Positions 1-5,438 of a DNA stretch of 9,473 nucleotides are shown piece by piece. The stretch covers positions 1 through 9,473 of the forward strand of contig CAYSUS010000176.1 in assembly GCA_964434165.1 (NCBI GenBank), in the 5' to 3' direction. Numbering within the stretch: position 1 is the first letter of the stretch; every line of letters begins with the position of its first letter. The notes below the pieces were generated by a model that saw nothing but the letters and a program-made list of their open reading frames with translations, was not told the DNA's origin and ran no database searches. A program made the translations under genes and the position numbers. Source of the stretch: CAYSUS01 sp964434165 (GTDB taxonomy: Bacteria > Planctomycetota > Planctomycetia > Pirellulales > Thermoguttaceae).

Positions 1-1
1 G

Positions 2-220
2 ACCAACTTCGAGCATCCATACATGAAGAACTGGTGGGTGCCGGGCTGCACGATCGGCTACGAGCACACGTTCATCAACGGGTTCGCCGACTTCCTGGCC
101 AGCCTCGAGGGTGGCCCGGCCTTCCAGCCCGACATGAAGCAGGCCCTCCGCACGCAGCGGGTCTGCGACGCGGTGCTGGACAGCGCTAAGCAAGGCCAGT
201 GGGTGGACATCCCGGCGTAG
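2..220 (+). CDS. Gfo/Idh/MocA-family oxidoreductase, C-terminal fragment
   Basis: The last 72 residues of a protein that begins left of the window; the reading frame is open from base 2 to the TAG at 218-220. The segment HPYMKNWWVPGCTIGYEHTF, followed by an INGFADFLASLEGG-type stretch and a final helix rich in Q, R and D, is the usual C-terminal end of Gfo/Idh/MocA NAD(P)-dependent sugar or inositol dehydrogenases, which are abundant in planctomycetes. The family pairs an N-terminal Rossmann fold with a C-terminal alpha/beta domain that binds the sugar; only the end of that second domain is visible, so neither cofactor motif nor catalytic Lys/His can be checked. Substrate unknown. It is probably cytoplasmic, since no sorting signal is seen in the fragment. 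The sugar epimerase gene at 4396 would fit the same kind of carbohydrate metabolism, but the two are separated by unrelated genes. The TIM-barrel epimerase family is an unlikely alternative for this fragment. Confidence 0.85.
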   Translation, partial: TNFEHPYMKNWWVPGCTIGYEHTFINGFADFLASLEGGPAFQPDMKQALRTQRVCDAVLDSAKQGQWVDIPA

Positions 221-247
221 CCAAGTCCCGCGGACACGCATTGCCGC

Positions 248-409
248 ATGCTCCCCTCTCCCGCCTGCGGGAGAGGGGTTGGGGGTGAGGGCGCTTACAC
301 TATGCTCCCCTCTCCCGCCTGCGGGAGAGGGGTTGGGGGTGAGGGCGCTTACACTATGCTCCCCTCTCCCGCCTGCGGGAGAGGGGCCGGGGGTGAGGGC
401 GCTTACACT
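248..409. repeat. Three tandem 54-bp palindromic units
   Basis: Three head-to-tail copies (248-301, 302-355, 356-409) with a 54-bp period. Copies 1 and 2 are identical; copy 3 differs by TT to CC just after the hairpin. Each unit has a perfect 12-bp inverted repeat, CCCCTCTCCCGC and GCGGGAGAGGGG around a CT centre, then GGGGGTGAGGGCGCTTACACT. The hairpin core followed by GGGGTGAGGG is a dispersed intergenic element seen in many high-GC bacteria. Translated in one frame it gives the familiar spurious peptide LPSPACGRG. It sits 27 bp after the stop of the oxidoreductase gene and could act as a transcription or mRNA-end barrier, but there is no T-tract. A divergent single copy lies at 8402-8439. 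Confidence 0.9.
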
Positions 410-588
410 AGGCCTGGCGATCCCAAGCACAACCGAGCGCCTCAGGGTAGCTGTCTGTACGACCGCGCCCAGGTCCCTCGCCTTCGGCGGCCAACATGGA
501 ATGACCACTTTGCCCAGCGACATGAGGTGGAGTAGAATCGACAGGAGTGACCGCACGATCCACCTCCGATAGCTCGGGATAGACTATC
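410..588 (+). other. Spacer with possible decayed N-terminus of the C1A peptidase
   Basis: No intact gene fits here. In frame 3 the bases 510-530 read LPSDMRW, resembling the LP-x-x-V-D-W-R start of mature papain-like enzymes. In frame 1, just before the next coding region, the codons read GVTARSTSDSSG, then TAG (580-582), then TIVAGTTQHE. That faintly tracks the papain pattern of V-T-P-V-R-D-Q-G, the catalytic Cys, an A-F-A helix and H-E, with the stop near the expected Cys position. The match is weak and needs a frame change, so it may be chance. No promoter could be defined with confidence. Confidence 0.3.
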
Positions 589-1617
589 GTGGCAGGGACG
601 ACCCAGCATGAACCAGATGCGGACGCGCGCCCGAGTTCACAATACAACTTTGTGCGCGCCCGGCAACTTGAGGGCACGTACCCCGGGGCTGCCACGACGG
701 GAGTCTGGCCAGTATCGGTCATGCGCGTGTCTTGCGGGTGGGGCGAGGTGACGGAGGCCGAGTGCCCTCGCACCATGTCGGGTGAGACGTGGCCTCCACC
801 TGAACTTCCCGGTCTCGACGAGAGGGCGAAGGCGCGACGGGTTCAATACTATCAGAGAATCCGTTCGCCTCTCGAGGCCTCAATCATGGTCGCGCATTTG
901 ATGCGTGTGCTGGCTGCGTTCGAGATAACGGCGCAGTGGTTCGACGCTGAGGGGGGCGTGATTGACCTTCCCGCCGCGGATGAGCCAATCGTTGGCAGCC
1001 ATTGCGTAACCCTCGTCGGTTTCGACCTCGTGCGATCGAGCTTCGTCTTCCTCAACAGTTGGGGCCCGCAGTGGGGAAGTCATGGCGTCGGCTGGCTGCC
1101 GTTTGCGTACTTCGACCGATACTTGGTTTCGGCCTGGGCAGCACCCGTGAACGCGGGCCTGCTGCCCGCATCGTTCGCGAAGAAAGGAGTCATCCAGGTC
1201 GCCTGGGGTGTGCATGATTGGCTCGGGCATCCAGGCCACGGCGGGACTACGGTACATGGACGCGAAGTGTATGACGGCACGCACGACGAGCGGATGGGCT
1301 GGACGTTCGCCGTGCATCGTGACGGCTTCTTGGACGTTGAGGAGTTCTTCGTACGGCCTCAGTATCGGCGGCAAGGGGTTGCCACGGAACTCGTTGAAAT
1401 GCTTCGGGCGTTGGCCGCAGAGTTGAAACGTCCGTTGCGACTTTGGGTGCCGTTCGCGGATTGGACCAAGCCAAACATACCGTCGGTGGAACGGATTTCG
1501 GGGGAGCTGGGGCTCAAGATGTTTCACGCAGGCACCCGTTGGGCGGCAGCCATGGCGCTGGATCCTTCTGCCCCGCCGCGGGCTCGGCAAGAAGAGGGCC
1601 TCCAAGATGAATCCTGA
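589..1617 (+). CDS. Papain-like (C1A) peptidase remnant fused to GNAT acetyltransferase
   Basis: A 342-codon frame with a likely GTG start directly after a stop at 580-582; the first in-frame ATG is not until codon 45. Residues 17-185 match the C-terminal two thirds of bacterial C1A peptidases: an RQLEGTYPG segment, an NxxxCG-type WG turn near 50, then GSHCVTLVGF with the catalytic His at 138 and FLNSWG with the catalytic Asn at 156, and a closing aromatic-rich strand. The first third, with the oxyanion Gln and nucleophilic Cys, is missing, so proteolysis is not expected. Residues 235-320 look like a GNAT fold: a VEEFFVRPQYRRQGVATELV segment carries the acetyl-CoA loop RRQGVA at 260-265. The encoded protein would be a cytoplasmic acetyltransferase with a dead peptidase-like domain, or the frame is a 5'-truncated pseudogene. 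GC is near 50% in parts, far below the flanking genes. The end overlaps the antitoxin candidate by 11 bp. Confidence 0.7.
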   Translation: MAGTTQHEPDADARPSSQYNFVRARQLEGTYPGAATTGVWPVSVMRVSCGWGEVTEAECPRTMSGETWPPPELPGLDERAKARRVQYYQRIRSPLEASIMVAHLMRVLAAFEITAQWFDAEGGVIDLPAADEPIVGSHCVTLVGFDLVRSSFVFLNSWGPQWGSHGVGWLPFAYFDRYLVSAWAAPVNAGLLPASFAKKGVIQVAWGVHDWLGHPGHGGTTVHGREVYDGTHDERMGWTFAVHRDGFLDVEEFFVRPQYRRQGVATELVEMLRALAAELKRPLRLWVPFADWTKPNIPSVERISGELGLKMFHAGTRWAAAMALDPSAPPRARQEEGLQDES

Positions 1618-1804
1618 AGACTTACGCCCCATTGACGGCCTGGAAGAGGCATTGAAGGTTCCGGTTCCTCCCCGGCCCGCGCTGGTGCGGCCGGAACACG
1701 TCCACGATGACGTGAGGCCCCGATACCCCCTTCGCGGCACGCCTGTCGAGTACCGCGATCCTACCGAGCCGGTGGCGGAGGCTGACTGGGAGACGCCCCG
1801 GTGA
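1607..1804 (+). CDS. Small probable antitoxin upstream of VapC
   Basis: A 65-residue, proline-rich, acidic protein with no membrane segment or clear DNA-binding motif. The C-terminal half, RYPLRGTPVEYRDPTEP then VAEADWE, resembles the tail of short proteins encoded just before PIN-domain toxins in planctomycetes and cyanobacteria, where the tail would wrap the toxin. This is family recognition from memory and only moderately secure. The start ATG has an AGAGGG ribosome site at 1593-1598, 8 nt upstream, inside the end of the peptidase-GNAT gene; its own TGA overlaps the GTG start of vapC (GTGA at 1801-1804). The tight packing fits a type II toxin-antitoxin pair read from one transcript. Because the toxin is broken, the protein may now be an orphan antitoxin. 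A gene remnant without function is the main alternative. Confidence 0.55.
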   Translation: MNPEDLRPIDGLEEALKVPVPPRPALVRPEHVHDDVRPRYPLRGTPVEYRDPTEPVAEADWETPR

Positions 1805-2170
1805 TCGTCCTGGATACGCATGTATGGGTATGGTGGGTGCATGGCGATGCGCATCTGCCGCAGACCCATGCGGAGATGATCCAGCAGCATGAGCAGGCGG
1901 GACTCGGGGTCAGCGCGATCTCGTGCTGGGAGGTGGCGAAGCTGGTGGAGAAGGGTCGGTTGGTGGATGCAGCAGGCCCTGGGGTATCCTGGCATCCTAT
2001 TCTTGCCACTGACTCCCGAGATCGCGATCGAGTCGACGCAGCTACCGCCCCCGTTCCACAACGATCCTGCCGATCAAATCATCGTCGCGACGGCACGAAT
2101 CCGCGCCTGCCCTCTCGTGACCATCGACCGGAGGATCGTTGGGTACGCGCATGTTCAGAGCGGTCCCTAG
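1801..2170 (+). pseudogene. vapC: VapC-like PIN-domain toxin, frameshifted
   Basis: PIN-domain ribonucleases of the VapC type cleave RNA with a cluster of acidic residues. The first part, read in frame 1 from GTG 1801, gives MIVLDTHVWVWW with the first catalytic Asp, then VSAISCWEVAKLVEKGRLV with the conserved Glu. The homologous continuation lies in frame 2: WMQQALGYPGILFLPLTPEI, then HNDPADQIIVATARI with the third acidic site and TIDRRI with the fourth, ending at TAG 2168-2170. The switch falls around 1960-1972. Typical VapC proteins carry about seven more residues between KGRLV and the W-x-x-Q-A-L helix, so a small out-of-frame deletion fits better than a single-base error. Read straight on, frame 1 gives an unrelated basic tail to 2271. 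The catalytic set is thus split over two frames and active toxin is not expected unless the ribosome shifts frame. GTGA overlap with the antitoxin candidate. Confidence 0.85.
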
Positions 2171-2182
2171 CTTGGAGGCAAC

Positions 2183-2196
2183 CCCCGCCTGCGGGG
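2183..2196. repeat. Short hairpin with the CCCGCCTGCGGG core
   Basis: The bases form a 6-bp perfect stem (CCCCGC and GCGGGG) around CT, beginning 12 bp after the vapC stop. The inner 12 bases are the same as the centre of the 54-bp units at 248-409. The rest of that element is absent, so it may be a worn copy or a chance GC-rich hairpin serving as a weak terminator. The remaining spacer to 2321 shows nothing recognisable. Confidence 0.35.
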
Positions 2197-2321
2197 TGCG
2201 GTGTTGCATTCCGCGTGCAATGCCCGGGCCGCCCAACTAGAATCGAGGCTGTGCTGCCGTATGCGCCATGAGGCGTCGGCGGTCGGCCGCGTCGGGATCG
2301 TTCAATCTACTTGCGACCTCG

Positions 2322-2328
2322 AAGGGGG
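2322..2328 (+). promoter_or_regulatory. Ribosome binding site deciding the start at 2335
   Basis: AAGGGGG sits 6 nt before the ATG at 2335. It supports this start over an in-frame TTG at 2311, which would precede the site and add eight residues ahead of the signal peptide. Confidence 0.7.
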
Positions 2329-2334
2329 ATAGCC

Positions 2335-3645
2335 ATGTCTCGTACAGTTAGAATCGCTCGCGCTGGGAACCTGGCCGTGGCGCTCGGGGTTCTCGCTGTG
2401 TGCCTCGCTTCTGTGGCGGAGGCAGGCACGATCATCACCATCGATGCTCACACGAACAACGCGCGGTTGATCGACAACGGCGTGGACGACCAGGGCGACC
2501 TGGCCAACGTGACCAGCGGAAGCGAGATCGGCGTCGGCGAGAACAACGGCGGGACGCCCAGCTCGGACGAAGGCCGCTGGTGGCTCCCGTTCGACATCAC
2601 GGGCTACGAGCAGGCCATCGCCGAGGCCACGTCGGTGCGGGTGAGCATGCAAACGAACCACAAGAATAACGCGACGGGATACCAGCTGGATATCCATGGT
2701 TACCCCAATCGCACGAGCACCACGCCCGTGCCCGCGGACTATCAGGCCCAGGCCAACCTCCTGGTCGCCAGTGCGTTCACCGCCACGACGCCCGACGACG
2801 TGATGCAGACGTTCAACGTCACCGACTTCGTCCAGGCCGAGGCTGCGGCGGGCAACCCGCTGGCCGTGTTCCGTGTCCAGGTAGCGCCAGAGACGCTTCC
2901 CAACGGGGACGGCGCCCGGAACAACTTCATTATGCGCACGGCGGACGCCCCGGCTGGCCAGCGCCCCGTGCTGACCATCACTCCGCCGCCGGAGTTCCAC
3001 GAGGTCCGCGATTTCTCAAACTTCGCGTTCACCACGGCGGCCAAGAACGGCCAGTCGCCCGCCACTGCCGGCGCGTTCGCTGGGGCCGAGCTGTTCGTGC
3101 GCAACCGGACCAGCAGCGAGACGCCCGAGCAGCCTGCCCTCAAGGTCCAGGCCTTCCTGGAGTTCGACCTGGCCGACCTGGGGCAGACCAAGATCGACCG
3201 CGCCGTCCTGCTGCTCCACGAGTACGACAAGCTCAATAGCATCCACAGTGAGGAACTCCTGATCGGCCAGGTGGCCGACGCCTGGGACCTCGATGGCAAC
3301 CGCCCGGCCTACGATCAGGCCCTGGTGGACGGCACGGAGTTCATTTTCGGGGACAACGGCCCGGCCTCCGCGGGACCGGCCGTGGACATCCTCCACGAGA
3401 TCGACGTGACCGACATCGTCCAGGCCTGGCAGCTCGACCCGTCGAGCAACCACGGGTTCCGCCTCGCCATCGACGCGGGCTTCGTGGGGGCCGCGTTCAA
3501 CCACACGGGAGACCTGGCCCCGCTGCTGGTCGTCACCTACGGCGTGCCCGAGCCGGCCTCGGCGGCCCTGCTGGGATGCGGCCTCCTCTTGGGGATTCCG
3601 CTCCTGGTGCGGTTCAGGCGGCGAAGGACCTCGCCTCGGCAGTGA
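2335..3645 (+). CDS. PEP-CTERM exported protein with two DNRLRE-like domains
   Basis: A 436-residue exported protein. Residues 1-30 form a signal peptide: basic start, hydrophobic core NLAVALGVLAVCLA, and an A-x-A-like cleavage site near AEAG. Residues 31-217 and about 222-403 form two beta-rich regions that look like DNRLRE-type sandwiches. Both contain the typical hydrophobic strand plus V-T-D-(F/I)-V-Q-A element (NVTDFVQAEA at 161-170; DVTDIVQAWQ at 357-366), and the second adds SNHGFRLAID and a final LLVVTYG strand. Such domains occur in cell-surface and carbohydrate-associated proteins. The C-terminus is a clear PEP-CTERM signal: VPEP at 404-407, a hydrophobic helix to about 425, then RFRRRR. 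Exosortase would process it and deliver the protein to the envelope or matrix. Ligand unknown. Its stop overlaps the next start (GTGA). Confidence 0.9.
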   Translation: MSRTVRIARAGNLAVALGVLAVCLASVAEAGTIITIDAHTNNARLIDNGVDDQGDLANVTSGSEIGVGENNGGTPSSDEGRWWLPFDITGYEQAIAEATSVRVSMQTNHKNNATGYQLDIHGYPNRTSTTPVPADYQAQANLLVASAFTATTPDDVMQTFNVTDFVQAEAAAGNPLAVFRVQVAPETLPNGDGARNNFIMRTADAPAGQRPVLTITPPPEFHEVRDFSNFAFTTAAKNGQSPATAGAFAGAELFVRNRTSSETPEQPALKVQAFLEFDLADLGQTKIDRAVLLLHEYDKLNSIHSEELLIGQVADAWDLDGNRPAYDQALVDGTEFIFGDNGPASAGPAVDILHEIDVTDIVQAWQLDPSSNHGFRLAIDAGFVGAAFNHTGDLAPLLVVTYGVPEPASAALLGCGLLLGIPLLVRFRRRRTSPRQ

Positions 3646-4349
3646 ACTACCTCGCCCACGCCCTCCCGTTTCTCGATCAGCCGTACGTGGCGGCCGGGAC
3701 GGGCGTGCCGGACTGGCTCTCGGTGGCCGACCGCGCGGTGCGCGTGCGGATCAAGCACGCGCGGCCGCTGGTGGCCGACGCCGATCCGATCTTGGCCGCG
3801 GTCGCGCGCGGCGCGATCCAGCACATCCACGACGACCGGGTGTTCCACCGCACGCGCGCGTTCGCCGAGCTGTCGATGGACCTGTCGGTCCGATCCCGCG
3901 AGGTGCTGGGGGCCGACGCCGGGTTCCGTCCGGCCTTCCTGGGGCATCTTCTCGTCGAGGTGCTGCTCGACGCGTCGCTGGCCGCGGACGACGCCGCGGG
4001 CCTGGAGGCCTACTACCGTCTTCTCGACGCGATCGACCCGGCGGTGGTGGAGGCGGCGGTCAACCGCATCAGTCCGCAGCCCACGCGGCGCCTGGCCTTG
4101 TTCATCGCCGAATTCCGGCGACTGCGCATCTTGTGGGATTACCTGGAGGATGGCAAACTGTGGAGGCGGATGAGCCAGGTGATGCGCCGCGTGGGACTGG
4201 CCGAGCTCCCCGAGCGGTTCGTGGAGCTGCTGCCCGAGGCGCGCGAGGCCGTGGGAGCCCGCCGCGACGAGCTGCTCGCCGGCACTCCGGCCGAGTGGGA
4301 GGCGTCGGCGAGGCCTGCGGATCACGGACCTGGCCCCTCGGACGATTGA
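3642..4349 (+). CDS. Conserved His/Asp-rich helical protein, AcpH-like start
   Basis: A 235-residue, mostly helical, soluble protein with no signal peptide. I chose GTG 3642 because it yields MNYLAHALPFLDQPYVAAG, a start I associate with a conserved planctomycete hypothetical family and which recalls the MNFLAH start of ACP phosphodiesterase (AcpH, DUF479). An upstream in-frame ATG at 3576 lies inside the PEP-CTERM coding end and adds non-homologous sequence. Possible metal ligands are spread as in HD-like or AcpH-type enzymes: H6, D24 in VPDWL, H39, H61 with D64-D65, H69, H102, E106 and D110. The segment ARGAIQHIHDDRVFHRTRAF is the most striking. The function is not known; a metal-dependent phosphodiesterase or hydrolase is a guess. 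The start overlaps the previous stop by four bases (GTGA), implying translational coupling to a secreted partner. The C-terminal 20 residues are Pro/Asp-rich and probably disordered. Confidence 0.8.
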   Translation: MNYLAHALPFLDQPYVAAGTGVPDWLSVADRAVRVRIKHARPLVADADPILAAVARGAIQHIHDDRVFHRTRAFAELSMDLSVRSREVLGADAGFRPAFLGHLLVEVLLDASLAADDAAGLEAYYRLLDAIDPAVVEAAVNRISPQPTRRLALFIAEFRRLRILWDYLEDGKLWRRMSQVMRRVGLAELPERFVELLPEAREAVGARRDELLAGTPAEWEASARPADHGPGPSDD

Positions 4350-4384
4350 CCCTCCTCCTCCATCCACACACCAACCACCTTCCA

Positions 4385-4389
4385 GGAGC
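4385..4389 (+). promoter_or_regulatory. Ribosome binding site of the epimerase gene
   Basis: AGGAG lies 6 nt before ATG 4396, ideal spacing. The 46-bp spacer after the previous gene has no hairpin, so read-through from the upstream pair is likely. Confidence 0.7.
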
Positions 4390-4395
4390 CTCACG

Positions 4396-5250
4396 ATGCA
4401 GTTCGGCATGAACCTCTTGATGTGGACCGACACCCTCTCCGACGAGATGCTTCCGCTGCTGGAGGAGATGAAGGAGATCGGATTCGACGTGGTCGAGATC
4501 CCCTGCTTCGATCTGGACAGCCTCGACAACTACGCCAGGTGGGGCAAGCGGTTCGACGAGCTGGGACTGGCGCGCAGCGGCACGGCCATCCGTGGACCGG
4601 AGGAGAACTGCATCAGCACCGATGCCGCGGTGCGCAAGAGGGGCGTGGAGGCCAACAAGCGCAACCTCGACTGCTGCGCGGCGGCGGGCTGCACGGTGAT
4701 GGCCGGGCCGTTCCATTCGGCCCTGGGCGTGTTCAGCGGCAAGGGGCCGACCGACGACGAATTCAAGTGGGGCGTGGACTGCATGCGCGAGGTGGCCGAG
4801 CACGCGGAGACGGTCGGCGTCACGCTCGGCATCGAGTATCTCAATCGCTTCGAGTGTTACTTCCTCAACACGGCGGCCCAGGGGGCGCGCTTCTGCGAGG
4901 CGGTCGGCCATCCCCGCTGCAAGATGATGTACGACACCTTCCACGCCCACATCGAGGAGAAGAGCATCCCCGAGGCGATCTGGGCCCTCAAGCCGCACCT
5001 GGCCCACGTGCACATCTCGGAGAACGACCGCAGCACGCCGGGCCAGGGCAACGTCCGCTGGGACGCCAATTTCGACACGCTGCACGAGATCGGCTACGAC
5101 GGCTTCATGGTCGTCGAGGCCTTCGGCCTGGCCCTGGAGAAGATCGTCCCGGCCACCAAGATCTGGCGCCGCATGTACCAGAGCGAGAAGCAACTGGCCA
5201 GCGACGCCCTTTCCTTCATGAAGCGGGAAGTGGCCAGGCGGTGGAAGTGA
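4396..5250 (+). CDS. Sugar 3-epimerase / xylose isomerase-like TIM barrel
   Basis: A complete 284-residue cytoplasmic TIM barrel of the sugar phosphate isomerase/epimerase superfamily, close to D-psicose (allulose)/D-tagatose 3-epimerases, which interconvert free ketohexoses by metal-assisted proton transfer at C3. Visible ligands are E147 (in GIEYLNRFECY), D180 (in MMYDTFHAH), H206 (in HVHISENDR) and E241 (in VVEAFG). Their spacing of 33, 26 and 35 residues is the same as I recall for Agrobacterium D-psicose 3-epimerase (E150, D183, H209, E244), and the substrate contacts E156, H186 and R215 of that enzyme fall on E153, H183 and R212 here. The length is also that of the family. Barrel strands begin with MQFGMNLLMW and DVVEIPCF. 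Hydroxypyruvate isomerase or inosose-type enzymes are alternatives for substrate. High-GC codon use matches the flanking core genes. It ends facing the oppositely oriented HEAT gene. Confidence 0.88.
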   Translation: MQFGMNLLMWTDTLSDEMLPLLEEMKEIGFDVVEIPCFDLDSLDNYARWGKRFDELGLARSGTAIRGPEENCISTDAAVRKRGVEANKRNLDCCAAAGCTVMAGPFHSALGVFSGKGPTDDEFKWGVDCMREVAEHAETVGVTLGIEYLNRFECYFLNTAAQGARFCEAVGHPRCKMMYDTFHAHIEEKSIPEAIWALKPHLAHVHISENDRSTPGQGNVRWDANFDTLHEIGYDGFMVVEAFGLALEKIVPATKIWRRMYQSEKQLASDALSFMKREVARRWK

Positions 5251-5293
5251 ACGGGAGTCAAGGAGGCAACGAATCGAACGAGTCGGGAGATTC

Positions 5294-5413
5294 GCTTCTT
5301 GCTCCGGCCCCCGGCGGCTCGTCCGCCGGGTGAAGCAGTCTGGGTAGCCAGCCGGTTGGCCCGCCAGACTGATTCTCCTGCCCGACGAGCGGGCAGGGGT
5401 GCGGCGAAGCACT
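5294..5413. repeat. 88-bp near-palindrome of three hairpins between convergent genes
   Basis: The core is 5310-5397. Hairpin 1 has an 8-bp perfect stem (5310-5317 with 5323-5330) and loop CTCGT. Hairpin 2 has an 8-bp stem CAGTCTGG/CCAGACTG (5336-5343 with 5364-5371) with an inner GCCAGC/GTTGGC stem that includes one G-U pair. Hairpin 3 has an 8-bp stem (5377-5384 with 5390-5397) and loop ACGAG. The whole 88 bp aligns to its own reverse complement with the hairpins swapping places, and the similarity seems to continue weakly outwards (GCTTC on each side). It lies in the 188-bp spacer between the epimerase stop and the end of the HEAT gene, where it could act as a two-way terminator. It looks like a mobile or dispersed palindromic element rather than a plain terminator, as there is no T-tract. 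Confidence 0.75.
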
Positions 5414-5438
5414 AACTAAGCCAAAGCCATCATGCGGG

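Noticed and set aside
248..409. CRISPR-like direct repeats
   Set aside because: The units abut with no unique spacers, and no cas gene is present.
248..572. Two overlapping + strand open frames with repeated LPSPACGRG-type peptides
   Set aside because: They are translations of the tandem palindromic DNA units; the period of 54 keeps frames open. There is no homologous protein family beyond known spurious peptides.
880..2061. 393-residue - strand open frame
   Set aside because: It lies opposite the peptidase-GNAT and VapC genes, whose + strand frames match known families; the antisense product has no recognisable motifs.
3537..4529. 330-residue - strand open frame
   Set aside because: Antisense to the MNYLAHAL gene; Arg/His/Gly-rich composition typical of an antisense high-GC shadow.
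4102..5412. 436-residue - strand open frame
   Set aside because: Antisense to the epimerase, whose active-site residues leave no doubt about the coding strand.
5251..5438. Riboswitch or conserved small RNA in the convergent spacer
   Set aside because: The hairpins are real, but the palindromic symmetry and position after both genes fit a repeat or terminator better, and no known riboswitch core was recognised.
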